From Blastobasis lacticolella (lineage: Eukaryota > Arthropoda > Insecta > Lepidoptera > Blastobasidae): DNA of 64,000 nucleotides. A model generated the notes under the pieces. That model saw nothing but the letters and a program-made list of their open reading frames with translations. It ran no database searches and had not been told where the DNA came from. Positions within the stretch are counted from its first letter, which is position 1, and every line of letters begins with the position of its first letter. Made by a program: the position numbers and the translations under genes. Positions 35,671-46,554 of the stretch are shown here, in pieces. The stretch spans positions 7,661,057 to 7,725,056 of the forward strand of contig LR990043.1 in NCBI GenBank assembly GCA_905147135.1, given 5' to 3'.

Positions 35671-38587
35671 TATAAATCGGGACTTGGACACGTTTCAGGT
35701 TGCTAATACTAGAATATGTGACGTGGAAGAGGTTCACAGCTCACTAAATGGGAAAACAAAGTCGCTAAAATTGCTCCACCAAAACATAAGGAGCATTAGG
35801 TGTAATATGTCTAGTTACCTAACGTTAATGGCTCGATTAAAAATTGATTGGGATATTATGGTCCTATCTGAGTGTTGGTTGGCAAATTCAACTATTATAC
35901 CTAAAATCGATGGATATGAATCTTTTGGAACATTAAACAACAAAACACAGAATGAGGGTGTTGTTGTATACTTTAGAGAGAACATTGTGTCATCGATAGA
36001 GGAACCTCTGATATCTGATGCGAATTGTTTGGTTGTAAAAACAAAATCTAATGTTGTGGTAATATCAATTTATCGCCCTCCTGGTTACAAAAATACGAAT
36101 AATTTTTTGGAGTCTCTAAATGAAATACTGTGTAAATACTCGTCATATAAAAATATTGTATTGTTAGGAGACATCAATATTGACATTAGTGGCGAATCTG
36201 TTGATAACAGAGCGGCGTCATATCTGGACCTCATCTCTTTACATGGATTGCTACCAGCATACAACTACCCCACGCATGGTCATACGTGTTTGGATCACAT
36301 ACTGTTGAAAACTAAGCTAAAAGCTAACTGCTTTATTTCTAGCACTTCAGTCACTGACCATGATTGCACTATGTTGTTCCTAGGTAATGCAAAGCACAGT
36401 GTTCAACCGGATAGGTACATAAAAACAATTGATTATTCTAAATTGGACCAGGATATAAACAAACTTTGTTTCGAAACTGTCTTAAATAGCGACGACGTTA
36501 ACTCGGCAACTGATTCACTGATAACTTCTTTAATTAATACCATAAATGACAATACCACTACTAAAAATATGTCTAAGAGGGATTACTACAGGAAATCATG
36601 GGTTACTGACGGCTTACTTAGGTGTATGAGGCATAGAGATGCCCTATATAAAAAAATGAAAAAGTACCCTAATGACGAAATTAACTCAATTTCCTACAAA
36701 AGGTACCGAAACTTCTGCAATAACCTGATAAAAAAAGTAAAACGAGAACATGATCGCAATGAGCTGAGAAAGGCAGGTAATAATAGCAAAACAATGTGGA
36801 AAGCCATAAAAAATATAACTCACACGAGTACTAGTAAAAAAGATGCAAGTGAACTATTAGGGCCAGGGGATACTACAGACACACTTAATTCTATAAATAA
36901 ATACTTCGTTGAGGTGGGTGCTAGGCTAGCTCAGAATATACTTAAAAGTAGATCTGGGGATCCAGTGACACTTACGAGTCAATCTTCACTAAACTCAATG
37001 GCTCTTATTCCTACAGATGAGGCAGAAATTAGCGACATAATACTTTCCTTAAAAAGTGGCAGTGCGGTAGGTTTGGATGGGATTTCCTCGGATGTAATCA
37101 AGCGTTATAGAGCTTTGCTACTGACACCGATTACACATATTTGCAACCTGGCTCTCCAAACAGGTGTTTTTCCAAATGCGTTTAAAAGATCATTCATCCA
37201 CCCTATTCACAAATCTGGGGACAGAGACTGTGTTGCTAACTATAGGCCAATTTCTATACTCCCTGCGTTGTCAAAAATACTTGAGCGTGTAATGAATAAA
37301 AGACTGGTAAGCTACTTAAATAAATATAACATACTTGCCCCCTCACAGTATGGCTTTAGATCTAATAAATCCACTACTGACGCATTACTCGAGTTGACTA
37401 ACTTCATAACGGAAAATTTGGATAAAAAGCAGAAAACGTTGGTGATCTTTCTGGATTTAGCAAAAGCGTTTGACACAGTTTCTGTCCCTTTACTTTGTAA
37501 CAAGTTGGAAAACATGGGTATCCGAGGAGTCCAACTTAAATTATATGAAAATTATTTGTCATCGAGGCTGCAGTGTGTTAAAATTGGCCATAATAACATA
37601 AGTACAGAACTTCCAGTGGAATTTGGGGTACCACAGGGTAGCGTCCTCGGGCCAACCTTATTTTTAATTTATATGAATGATTTAATTAAACTCCAACTCC
37701 CTGCAGGAAAAATAGTATCATTTGCGGATGACACAGCGCTTCTTTTTAGTGAAGACTCATGGCAGAAAGTATATAGCAATGCACAGATAGGTTTCAATAC
37801 TGTATGTAAATGGCTAAATGATAATTTACTAACCTTAAACGCAAGTAAAACGAAATGCATTGCCTTTGGAATAACTTCTAGGAGTACACAATCTTCTGAG
37901 ACTCACCACATAAAAGCTCACACATGTTCATCAAAAGATGAGCACCCTTGTGCTTGTCCACTCATCGAAAACACATCTTGTGTAAAATACTTGGGTGTTC
38001 ATGTAGATTCGAAACTTTCTTTCTATGCTCATGTTGATGCTACTACAGGAAGAATCCGTAAGCTCCTATACATCTTCAAAACCTTAAGACATGTAGCTGA
38101 TACAAAATTAATACGCACAACTTATTTTGCCTTATGCCAATCCATCATTACCTACGGCATTATATCATGGGGAGGTACAACTAAAAGTAATCTTATAAAT
38201 TTAGAGAGAGCTCAGAGGATGATACTGAAAGTATCATACTTCCTACCATATAGACACCCAACAACAGAGCTATACAAGACAAGTAATGTATTAACTGTCA
38301 GACAACTTTTTATATTGCACACGGTTATGAAAAAACATTCGTCTATAGACATTGATCATAACTCAAACAAACGTAGGCGTTATGAGGTTTGCAGTAGAGA
38401 TTCAAAATACTCTACAGAATTTGCCCATAGATTTTATGGATTTTTAGGCGATTTTATTTACAATAAAATAAATACCATATTACATATACACGAGCTGCAC
38501 AAGAACAAATGCAAATACATAGTAAAAACTTGGTTGCAAACTTTAGACTACGACGCCACGGAATTATTACTAAAACCATCATCGTAA
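35648..38587 (+). CDS. Retrotransposon ORF2: APE-type endonuclease and reverse transcriptase
   Basis: 979 aa, uninterrupted. The endonuclease occupies about residues 38-245: the catalytic Asn in LLHQNIRSI (46), Glu in LSECWL (75), YRPPG (near 140), GDINIDI, and a terminal TDHD in place of the commoner SDH. The reverse transcriptase spans about 480-770: HKSGDRDCVANYRPISILP, QYGFRSNKSTTDAL, LDLAKAFDTV, GVPQGSVLGPTLF, and the active-site FADD at 692-695. A C-terminal region with several Cys/His pairs (HTCSSKDEHPCACP, about 757-770) lies in the thumb or linker. The start was chosen because the ATG (context aaaaATGA) is the first in the frame and leaves a full endonuclease. The protein nicks the target and copies the element RNA by target-primed reverse transcription. 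Confidence 0.93.
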   Translation: MTSLNINDINRDLDTFQVANTRICDVEEVHSSLNGKTKSLKLLHQNIRSIRCNMSSYLTLMARLKIDWDIMVLSECWLANSTIIPKIDGYESFGTLNNKTQNEGVVVYFRENIVSSIEEPLISDANCLVVKTKSNVVVISIYRPPGYKNTNNFLESLNEILCKYSSYKNIVLLGDINIDISGESVDNRAASYLDLISLHGLLPAYNYPTHGHTCLDHILLKTKLKANCFISSTSVTDHDCTMLFLGNAKHSVQPDRYIKTIDYSKLDQDINKLCFETVLNSDDVNSATDSLITSLINTINDNTTTKNMSKRDYYRKSWVTDGLLRCMRHRDALYKKMKKYPNDEINSISYKRYRNFCNNLIKKVKREHDRNELRKAGNNSKTMWKAIKNITHTSTSKKDASELLGPGDTTDTLNSINKYFVEVGARLAQNILKSRSGDPVTLTSQSSLNSMALIPTDEAEISDIILSLKSGSAVGLDGISSDVIKRYRALLLTPITHICNLALQTGVFPNAFKRSFIHPIHKSGDRDCVANYRPISILPALSKILERVMNKRLVSYLNKYNILAPSQYGFRSNKSTTDALLELTNFITENLDKKQKTLVIFLDLAKAFDTVSVPLLCNKLENMGIRGVQLKLYENYLSSRLQCVKIGHNNISTELPVEFGVPQGSVLGPTLFLIYMNDLIKLQLPAGKIVSFADDTALLFSEDSWQKVYSNAQIGFNTVCKWLNDNLLTLNASKTKCIAFGITSRSTQSSETHHIKAHTCSSKDEHPCACPLIENTSCVKYLGVHVDSKLSFYAHVDATTGRIRKLLYIFKTLRHVADTKLIRTTYFALCQSIITYGIISWGGTTKSNLINLERAQRMILKVSYFLPYRHPTTELYKTSNVLTVRQLFILHTVMKKHSSIDIDHNSNKRRRYEVCSRDSKYSTEFAHRFYGFLGDFIYNKINTILHIHELHKNKCKYIVKTWLQTLDYDATELLLKPSS

Positions 38588-38624
38588 ATTGTCACCTATA
38601 CGCCCACATACATCCGCACAGCAA

Positions 38625-38700
38625 ACACACTCCACACACATGCGCACACACACACACACACACACTTAAACTCACACACACCCACGCACACACGCACTCA
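38625..38700 (+). repeat. (CA)n microsatellite in the retrotransposon 3' UTR
   Basis: Interrupted CA/CACG repeats occur shortly after the ORF2 stop, including an uninterrupted run at about 38643-38665. They form part of the element's 3' UTR. Confidence 0.8.
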
Positions 38701-38993
38701 GCCGCAGGTCATAATTTTTATAATTTTTATTATTGTTATTTTATTTCTTTTACGAATAATTTTGCTACTTTGTTAATATTGTACTCTGTTTTAAATACCT
38801 ACCGGTGATCTGGTATTTTTTACCGGATAATATCTAGGGGAAGACCTGGCGATCTGTGCTACAGGTTTGATTATCAAATCTACTACAGACGTCAGTTCTC
38901 TCACATTTTATGTATATTATTAGAGTTGGTTGTTTATAATAATTAGCAGTTGTGATGAGAAAATAAAGAATTATTTTATTTTATTTTATTTAT

Positions 38994-40700
38994 AAACGAA
39001 GAGAGTAATTGCGGCGACACTCACTCTCCGTACTCTACCGAGGTGTTCCTAACCTAGCCTAGAGTACTTAACTAGAGTAGAGTAGTGATTTACTAGAGAT
39101 GGTTGTTTGAAGATTATTAATCTTATCTAAGTAGAGTATAGCCATCGAATATAGGTATATCTACATAGCGCCATGTGGTGACAAAACCAACCGGCCTATA
39201 ATTTTCTCACTTACATAAATAAGTAAATAAAAATGTTTTTTTATTTATTTTAAAGGGCGCAATCTACAATTGAGGAATTTCAAACAAATACAAACTACAT
39301 CACCATTTTACTTTTTGTATATAAAATACTTTAGGTACCTACTAGCACATTTGTTTTAATATAAACTATCCGACTCGTCTTGTATTAAAATGTGGGCGAA
39401 AATATGCTTATCTAGAAACACCGTAATCACTAACTTTGAATATTTATAATAATATACGGGATGCCAATCGGCTCACGAGACTGTTCTACAAGGCAGAGCC
39501 ATCATAGTCCCCAGCCAGGAAGACAACAATCGGTGAGCCTATTCCGGTACTGAAGGTACCCAGATCCGAGAACACACTCGAAGGGAACGTACCTACTTCT
39601 TCCATGTATGATTATTTTCAGGCTCATTAAATACCTTGCTACATAGTGCGCTCCCCGCAAACTGTGGCTATTCAGTTTTCTCACCCGGTTACCAGCTGCC
39701 ACGCGACCGGAGCACATTCATCATAAGCCCCGCTTAATTATACTAATAACAGTTATTCAGGCTTGTCGGAAGTATGTTAAAAGTTAATGATTGGTTGTGC
39801 AGCAGTTACTGAGACACTGTCTTAAGTATTATTATTGTTTAATTTACATTTTATATTTTTTTATCAGTAAATATTTATTCAGACGGTGAGGTAAATCCTT
39901 TGTTTGTATGGTGTTGCGAAATAAAATACTGTTCCGTCAGGGAGACTCCTACGACGCCCGTAGTCGCTACGTATCGTGGATATATAACGTATCGTGTTGT
40001 GTAATTTTCAATATTGCGATCGCCACCAATGTGGAGGAGGTTCAAGTCCTGCAGCGAACTATTACCGACTGCTGATGATATACAAATTGATCTGTATTTC
40101 AACTGGATTCCTTCTGCCTATGTCTGAGTATACCTTCTCAGACTGGTATACACATAAGCAGGTACTTAGCAACATACAAAAAAATATATTACCCAGAAAT
40201 TGGCGAGCTCGGATGTCTTTTCGCTTGCCAAATACTTGGGTGCGTGAATTGCGTAATTGCCAATTTGGGACACGACGTCCGCCCAGCGGAGTACTGTGCT
40301 CCACATTATTTCAATGGACCCGGCACACAATGGCTGGGAGTAAGTCACGACCACGCTACCCGCGGCCCTGCACCTGTGCCTCCATGGAATCGTGGAAATT
40401 ACCCCATACCTCCGAACTCTTTACCTTAGTTACCAGTAATTTGCTTTCGGCTGAGGCGCCCGGTCGTGCTTTCGGCGGCTTTGTGCTCCCAAAGACAATC
40501 CCGGCTACATTGTAGCCGAATTTCGGGAAGGAATTTTCGTTAAATGCATGTTTAGAGCATTACCAACGAGGCACGGCGTAACCACAAGCTAACTTGGGTA
40601 GCTACAGCGATACGAGATCAGCTGTCTGCTGTTCGCTAACCTTTAATATCGCGTAACGGTCATCTTACATTATTCTTCAGATAAGTACAAATTATTATTC
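38994..40700. other. Intergenic
   Basis: 39460-39720 carries the dispersed motif atgccaatcggctcacgaga shared with 16523 and 15215. The open frame 39994-40515 looks non-coding. No exon supported. Confidence 0.4.
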
Positions 40701-40713
40701 TTTTAAGTACCTA

Positions 40714-41113
40714 TAACAATAATTATCTTGGCGCTAATGCCCCGGTTGTACTCTCGCGTACAAGGGCCCGGGGTCCGCCTAGACCATGCTTCAGGATTTG
40801 GCAGATCAGGTAATTACACTGTAATTACAGTGGAGCGACTGACATCTGACCTCCATGACCTTGCTACCAGGGAATCCTGACCAGATTGGATCATGGTTAC
40901 ATTCAGTCGCCTGAATGTGCAGGTTTCATCGTGATGTTTTCCCTCACCGTAAGAGCATCGGTTATAACATAGAGCATAACACATAACATAGACTATAGTA
41001 TTCAACGTACGTACATAAATCAGAAAAAGGTCATTGGCTACAGTGGGATTCTAACTCGGTACCTCTCGCTTGTAGTCGGATACCCTAACCGCTCGGCCAC
41101 CGACGCGCCATAT
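40714..41113 (-). mobile_element. Full-length SINE-A with target-site duplication
   Basis: 400 bp between 13-bp direct repeats ttttaagtaccta (40701-40713 and 41114-41126). The body is the same as 21986-22395, with a small insertion of cataacata-type repeats near 40965-41000. It lies just downstream of the 3' end of the four-pass membrane gene. Confidence 0.8.
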
Positions 41114-41167
41114 TTTTAAGTACCTAATGGCAGTTAATCGAGACCAAAGAGAAAAACATAAAATTTG

Positions 41168-41173
41168 TTTATT
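41168..41173 (-). terminator. Polyadenylation signal of the four-pass membrane gene (AATAAA)
   Basis: TTTATT on the plus strand reads AATAAA on the minus strand, about 105 bases beyond the TAG at 41277-41279. It lies just past the SINE whose head ends at 41113, so the 3' UTR would stay free of the SINE if cleavage occurs soon after it. Confidence 0.5.
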
Positions 41174-41276
41174 GTGATCACAGGTTTAACACATAGATAC
41201 AGGTTAGTCACAGGTTTAATACGCAGACGTACTCTATCGCTACATTATGTTCATTCTCGATATATTATAGACTAGA

Positions 41277-44200
41277 CTACAGCAAGGTACTGGTATCCGA
41301 CACTTGAATTACCGGATCAGTTGACGACATTCGTGGCCTATTAGGATCGTTCCTCTTCTCCAACCTTAGGATTTCACTCCGTACTAAAATGATGACGTAG
41401 TACTTCATCCCTGCAAACAAAAATTAAATGATACGAGCTGTGCTAATATTCTATAATATTACAAATCTTTTAAAATATCAGTACATACAACATATTTCAG
41501 AAAAACTAATCAGGACAGGATTCTGGGACGTAACTGTGCCAAAAAAATATTTTTTTAATTTTTGTCTGGCTGTTTGTTTGTCTGTCTGTTCGCGCATCAC
41601 ACAAAAACTACATAACGGATTTTTATTCGGTTTTGATAGTTTGGTAGTTTGTAGTCCACGGTAATATAAGGCATATTTCATATAATTCGGATAGGTACAA
41701 CAGAGATACAGCTTGACCTCCTCGTAGTACTAGCATTCATCGTTCTGGCAAAAGGTAAACAAACTGTCATGAAAACCTGGTAAAGATCACAGGTACCAGC
41801 TGGATGCGGAATGCAGGACCCGCTTTGTGGAGATATCTGGGGGAAGCCTATAACAGTGGGCGTCTTTCGGCTGATATGACGATGATAAAAGTAATTAAAT
41901 ATTTTATTCTACTTACCACTATCGAACAATACAGTTAAAACTGCTAAGTATTGCCTTTGGGACAGCAGTATGAACGTGGGTACAAGAGCAGTAAGGGCAG
42001 TGAATAAAGCATAGAAGTTGTATAACCGCAGCATTGTCACGTCCTTCTGGAAAGGTACATTATTTTATTTAGACTTGGGTGTTTGGGGCCATATTTTTTT
42101 ATCGTAACAACATTAGTAGCTATTGAGGTACAATACAAAGACACAGTACGTACTTAAAACTCACGCTTCTGTTCCACAGGTGGGGTAGGCAGCGACTACG
42201 GCATGCCACAGTAATAATCATAAATATATTTTAAACTTTTGTAATAAGTACGTTAATGTTTTTTTATAACTCGTATGACAAATTTATATCATCCGTTTCC
42301 GTAGCTACGTTTACCTCGTACTATAGTCTGCACAACAACAACCTATAGGTACCTGTCACACCACTTTCATTGATTTCTATGCCTGTCATAATCGTAGGTC
42401 ATAGGAGAACAAAGAGGGGAACACTCTATTTCACTGACATTTGGTTTGTACTAGTAAATGAGAAACCACGAATACCACCTAAAATCAATTCAATGGAAAC
42501 TAACCTTATGTCCAGCATATAGCAGCAAAACATTCAATATCACACCCATCCCCAGTATACCAAAGAGGGCGGTAGTGGAAATCAGCTCCAACGAAGTGTC
42601 TCGCACCATGGACTTCAAGATATCGATCCTCATCAGAAGGTACGTCACAGCCAGAATGGAGAATATCTGCAAAGACACGCGTGACATAACTTAATTGATT
42701 CCAATTTATTCCTTTTTTTAAACTAATAAGATAGAAGGTAACCGTATATACCGTTTTAACGTTTAGTACCATGAAGAGAGGCGCTTTACATTGTTGACAA
42801 AACAAATTTCTAATAAAATCTTAATTAAACCTGGAAGCACACACCGTATAAAGAATGAGGCATTCTTCATTCTATAGATTAGACATATAAAAATATTGTA
42901 GGTCTAATCTATAGGTACATAATATAAGACACAAACAATGTAAGTTGTTTATTGGCAACTTTTTTACTATCTCTATACGAGACTTCGCTCCTGACGAACT
43001 AATTTTGTTATTTGTTTTTTATGTTATTTATCCATATTTTTGATAATTAACAGTTACAAAATAATGTTTTGCAAACTTGTGCAACTTGTGTAGTGTGGCC
43101 TAAGATGGGTTGATCTAAATTATTTACGAAATGAAATTACATTGGCGTGAGTTCTGAGTCCTTAAACAACCGTACGGATAGCCGATAGCCCACTTAACTG
43201 TACCTATAGGTTTCTCAAGTCTGGGTAGGTAGCAGTGGCGTAGCGTACCCTTCGGGGGCCCCGTATCAATTATTGTGTAGGGCCCCCCTAGCAGATACCC
43301 CCAACTACGGCGCGGGGGGGGGGGGGGGGGTACTAATGAGTACCTTAAATCCTAGTCTCAGCTGAAGTCAATAAATGGACTAGCTCTACATTTGTGTGAC
43401 AATAGTCTCTAACAGTCAGGTTCGCGAGGCTAGGTAGGGCTAGAAATTTTTGATATATTGGCCTTGGTCTTGGCTATATTAATACCTTGCGCGATTATAA
43501 CATATATCATTGAATGAGCGAGCGCAGCTAGATCGAATTTTTTATAATTGATCCATGAAAACCTTGCGCGATTTAAATAAAAAATTCCGTAAAATCAGCA
43601 ATATGACGATAGCGCCGGGCTATTTCGAAATTTTTGACGAGATTATATAATAAAATCAACTTCGCGAACAGTTAATGAGCTAAGAACTCGAAATTTCTTG
43701 ATATTTTGGCTATCACAACGTTCCATTATTAACTTGAAAACACACAAATTCAAAGATTGATTGCGTGCGAGCCAAAACGATTATGCGTGTGGGCGTGTGG
43801 GCCATGGTATATTATGAACCAGGTCCATATGACCCGTTTAAGAAAGAACGGAGTAAGCAGTTTCTTAAGCCTTAAGGTGCTACCGATAGTGCTGTAAATA
43901 TGAAATTTTCAATACGAGATCAAAATTGTTGCCATTTTTGCCATCTGATAGGCGCACATTTTACCTAATGTTCAATGAAGTAATAAATTAGTGCGCGTGG
44001 AGGGAACTACGTTGTCTTGTATTTTTTCAATAAAAATGATAAATATCTCTTAAACGAAAGGTGAATGAAAATGGATTGTATCACTTGATTTCAATTGTAT
44101 TTTTTGCGGAGGGGCCTCCGACCCTGATCTGAAATTCTATAAAATAATTATTTTTATCGGGAAATAGGGAAAGTTTAACTGAAATTATGGACAACGCGTT

Positions 44201-44388
44201 TTTGCTTACACACGTTTGGGGGCCCCTATGGCCCGGGGGCCCCGTATAATTGATACGGCAGATACGGCGGTAGCTACTCCCCTGGTAGGTAGTCTACTCA
44301 CCAAATTAATGTAACCAAAAAGCATGATACCCCATCGCAATGGACAACAGCAGCAGCACCTGTTCACTTCTGGCACTTTCATATGCAT
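41277..44388 (-). CDS. Four-pass transmembrane protein, DUF4728/LAPTM-like, four exons
   Basis: Exons on the minus strand are 44388-44302, 42666-42505, 42046-41917 and 41410-41277. They join in phases 0, 0 and 1 with GT/AG borders at every intron and end at a TAG, giving 170 aa. The second ATG two codons in (MKVPEVNR) may be the true start. The N-terminus carries five consecutive cysteines (residues 11-15) then PLRWGI, a signature I associate with small insect membrane proteins of the DUF4728 or LAPTM type. Four hydrophobic segments lie at about 17-44, 57-80, 87-111 and 116-137. A polar cytosolic-looking tail containing DPNRPRMSS follows. No catalytic motif is visible and the exact function is unknown. 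Intron 1 (42667-44301) is largely a hAT insertion, and exon 3 has an identical second copy at 46199-46328. A polyadenylation signal lies about 105 bases past the stop. The gene model is strong and the family assignment moderate. Confidence 0.78.
41785..42214. repeat. Duplicated segment, copy 1 (contains exon 3)
   Basis: This matches 46047-46498 in the same orientation. From about 41905 rightward the copies are almost identical, with a few substitutions and a 2-base indel. The leftmost 110 bases are a non-LTR 3'-tail repeat (aggtaccagctggatgcgg and on) and are clearly more diverged. Confidence 0.85.
42872..42914. repeat. 13-bp inverted repeat in intron 1 of the membrane gene
   Basis: ctatagattagac (42872-42884) is inverted at 42902-42914, with a 17-nt spacer. 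Confidence 0.85.
43233..44284. mobile_element. hAT-type non-autonomous DNA transposon in intron 1 of the membrane-protein gene
   Basis: The left end reads CAGTGGCGTAGC and the right end, inverted, CAGGGGAGTAGC, the CAG-led ends typical of hAT. The element is flanked by a perfect 8-bp duplication GTAGGTAG (43225-43232 and 44285-44292), the length hAT transposases make. It is 1,052 bp and contains GGGGGCCCC blocks near both ends and a G17 run at 43314-43330. I see no transposase ORF. It lies entirely in intron 1; its right duplication ends nine bases before the GTGAGT donor of exon 1. Confidence 0.85.
43314..43330. repeat. G17 homopolymer
   Basis: Seventeen consecutive G lie inside the hAT element, next to CGC. 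The length should be treated with caution because homopolymers are often misread. Confidence 0.9.
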
Positions 44389-45159
44389 TTTTAAATATTA
44401 AAGTTGGTAATAACAAGGGGTAACACTTTAATTCACAAAACGGATAGTTAATAAACGTGAAATAGAAAATATAATAGGTATTTAGGTAATAGGAACAGTA
44501 TTTTTTTAAATATTTGTATGTTAGTTGTAGGACAGTATAAAATTAGAGGTAAATGCTTGAATTTCTCGACACAACTGAGAAGCGAGAGGTCCTAAAAGTA
44601 GGTATATTAATAAATAACATTAATAAAAGTGAAAGAGATAAGCTTTTTGTAGATACTTAACTTACTTAGTCTTGAACTTCTGTTTATTATTCAACAATGT
44701 CATTTGATAAGTGGTTTATTGACATATCGATAACGACCTGTTGCTTATTGATAAATAAGTCATACTTATTATTGTTGTTGCATTTTATACATACCTAAAT
44801 AAAATCTCTAATTGTTTATTAAGCTTTATGAAGAATAGTAATCTTAGATTTAGTATAGGTACCTACCAATTGTACCCCCATCCCAAGTATACTCAATATG
44901 CTCCTGTCTATCTATAGCATTGACTATTGTCATACATCTACATATATGTCATACCTATGTCTGTAGAACCTCTGCCTATATCATGTGGTAGGGCTCTGTC
45001 AAGCCTAAGGAGTCCGCCTGGGTGAGTACCACCGCCTTATCTATTTCTGACGCCAAACAACAATGCTTGCATTGTTGTGTTCCGGTTTGAAGGATAAAGT
45101 AGCTAGCGCAATCACAGGCCTGTAATAAACATCTTAGTCTTCGTCACGGTGACAACACA
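44389..45159. other. Upstream region of the membrane-protein gene
   Basis: AT-rich DNA 5' of exon 1, so the promoter and any 5' UTR exon should lie here. I see no clear TATA box or initiator that I would call. Confidence 0.4.
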
Positions 45160-45270
45160 CCCTGCGGTTCTGCATTTTTGTTGCCTGCAACTAAATGTAT
45201 GATATGTGCGACAGTCACCGCTTACCATCAGGTGGGCTGTCTACTCGTTTGTCACTGCGTAGCATAAAAA
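45160..45270 (-). repeat. Dispersed repeat R3, inverted
   Basis: Reads ctgcggttctgcatttttgt, cagtcaccgcttaccatcag and gtgggctgtctactcgtttg, the inverse of R3. Confidence 0.65.
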
Positions 45271-45327
45271 TATAGATACTTACTTATACAGCAACATTTT
45301 CTGCTGTGAAATTGTCATAGGTAGGTA

Positions 45328-45578
45328 GAGCTCGTCTAATCTAAAATGACGCGCCCCACTATCGCATTACCGCACACAAGCAAGTTTAAAATATGGACGC
45401 AATACATATACAAATGCCGTTGTAATTGGTCATTCAGTTGCCGGTGAGATTCAAACGTAGGATCACGCGTCGTTCATTGGCTCCCACACAGATGAAGTGT
45501 CGTTATCAATATTTGCACTCACACATCGAAATCAACTAACTAAGTAGTGGGGCGCGTCATCTTAGACTAGACGAGCTC
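45328..45578. mobile_element. MITE family M3 with TA duplication, copy 2
   Basis: 251 bp, same TIRs and interior as 26493-26755 apart from a short deletion around 45460-45480. It is flanked by TA on both sides. Confidence 0.85.
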
Positions 45579-46046
45579 TACCGTGGTCACCTATTTAATT
45601 ACTTAGGTGCAGTGGTCAATAAATTAATGTACAGCACCAGCACCAGCATTTTATTGTACCTAATTATAAATTGTCATTCACAATCCCGTCATACCCTTAA
45701 CCATTGGGGAACGTTGAGCTGGCTACTTCACAAGGTAATCATAAACTGTCCGTAATTGCATAATTGAGCCACCCACTAGCGACCCACAGCAGACTGCAAT
45801 TACCCCCAATGTTTGTTGTTTATTTTCCCTCAATTACCAGCTGTCCCGGCTAACTCAGTTGGCAGCATATTTGCCAATTGATTGACTAATAGAACAACAG
45901 AATAACGACTCGCTGTGTTTATGTTTATTTAAGGCGACGGCGCGCCGCCGCAGTGAGGGAACGTTGTAAACGCTTGGCACGGAATATTAGGTAATAGGTA
46001 CTAGCCCAATTAATTGGATTTGATAAAGGGTACCTACTTTGTAAAA

Positions 46047-46498
46047 ATCACAGGTACCAGCTGAATGCGGAAGGCACAGGACCCGCCTTTGTGGAGATAT
46101 CTGGGGGAAGCCCAGTCAGAACAGTGGGCGTATTTCGCTGATTCGATGATCGCTGATATGACGATGATAAAACTAATTGGATATTTAATTCTACTTACCA
46201 CTATCGAACAATACAGTTAAAACTGCTAAGTATTGCCTTTGGGACAGCAGTATGAACGTGGGTACAAGAGCAGTAAGGGCAGTGAATAAAGCATAGAAGT
46301 TGTATAACCGCAGCATTGTCACGTCCTTCTGGAAAGGTACATTATTTTATTTAGACTTGGGTGTTTGGGGCCATATTTTTTTATCGTAACAACGAATTAG
46401 TAGCTATTGAGGTACAATACAAAGACACAGTACGTACTTAAAACTCACGCTTCTGTTCCACAGGTGGGGTAGGCGGCGACTATGGCATGCCACAGTAA
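46047..46498. repeat. Duplicated segment, copy 2
   Basis: Second copy of the 41785-42214 segment, 4.3 kb away in direct orientation. It carries the extra exon 3 and ends with the same gcatgccacagtaa. Confidence 0.85.
46199..46328 (-). pseudogene. Identical extra copy of exon 3 of the four-pass membrane gene
   Basis: All 130 bases match exon 3 at 41917-42046, including the flanking acceptor (tttccag) and donor (gtaagt). It lies upstream of exon 1 of the gene on the minus strand, so it cannot be spliced in normal order. I see no other exon of the gene beside it. It could be a stranded exon duplication, part of an incomplete second gene copy outside the window, or an assembly duplication. Confidence 0.8.
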
Positions 46499-46554
46499 AT
46501 AAACGGGTATGGGCGATATGTTATACAGGCGGAGGCCTTCGTGAAAATCCAAGG

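Larger units (their letters stand above)
33830..38993 (+). mobile_element. Near-intact non-LTR retrotransposon, CR1/Jockey-like group
   Basis: Two long open reading frames in the order ORF1 (coiled coil plus FP-type C-terminal domain) and ORF2 (APE endonuclease plus reverse transcriptase) are followed by a 3' UTR with a (CA)n run and a terminal (TTTTA)n tail at about 38970-38993. There is no LTR. Both ORFs are free of frameshifts and stops, which suggests recent insertion. The 5' boundary is a guess: the stretch from about 33,830 to 34,182 differs from the AT-rich flank and would be the 5' UTR. I could not find a convincing target-site duplication. Clade assignment within the CR1/L2/Jockey supergroup is from motif style only. 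Confidence 0.85.

Noticed and set aside
39994..40515. 173-codon open frame
   Set aside because: No recognisable domain, overlapping frames on both strands, and no splice support.
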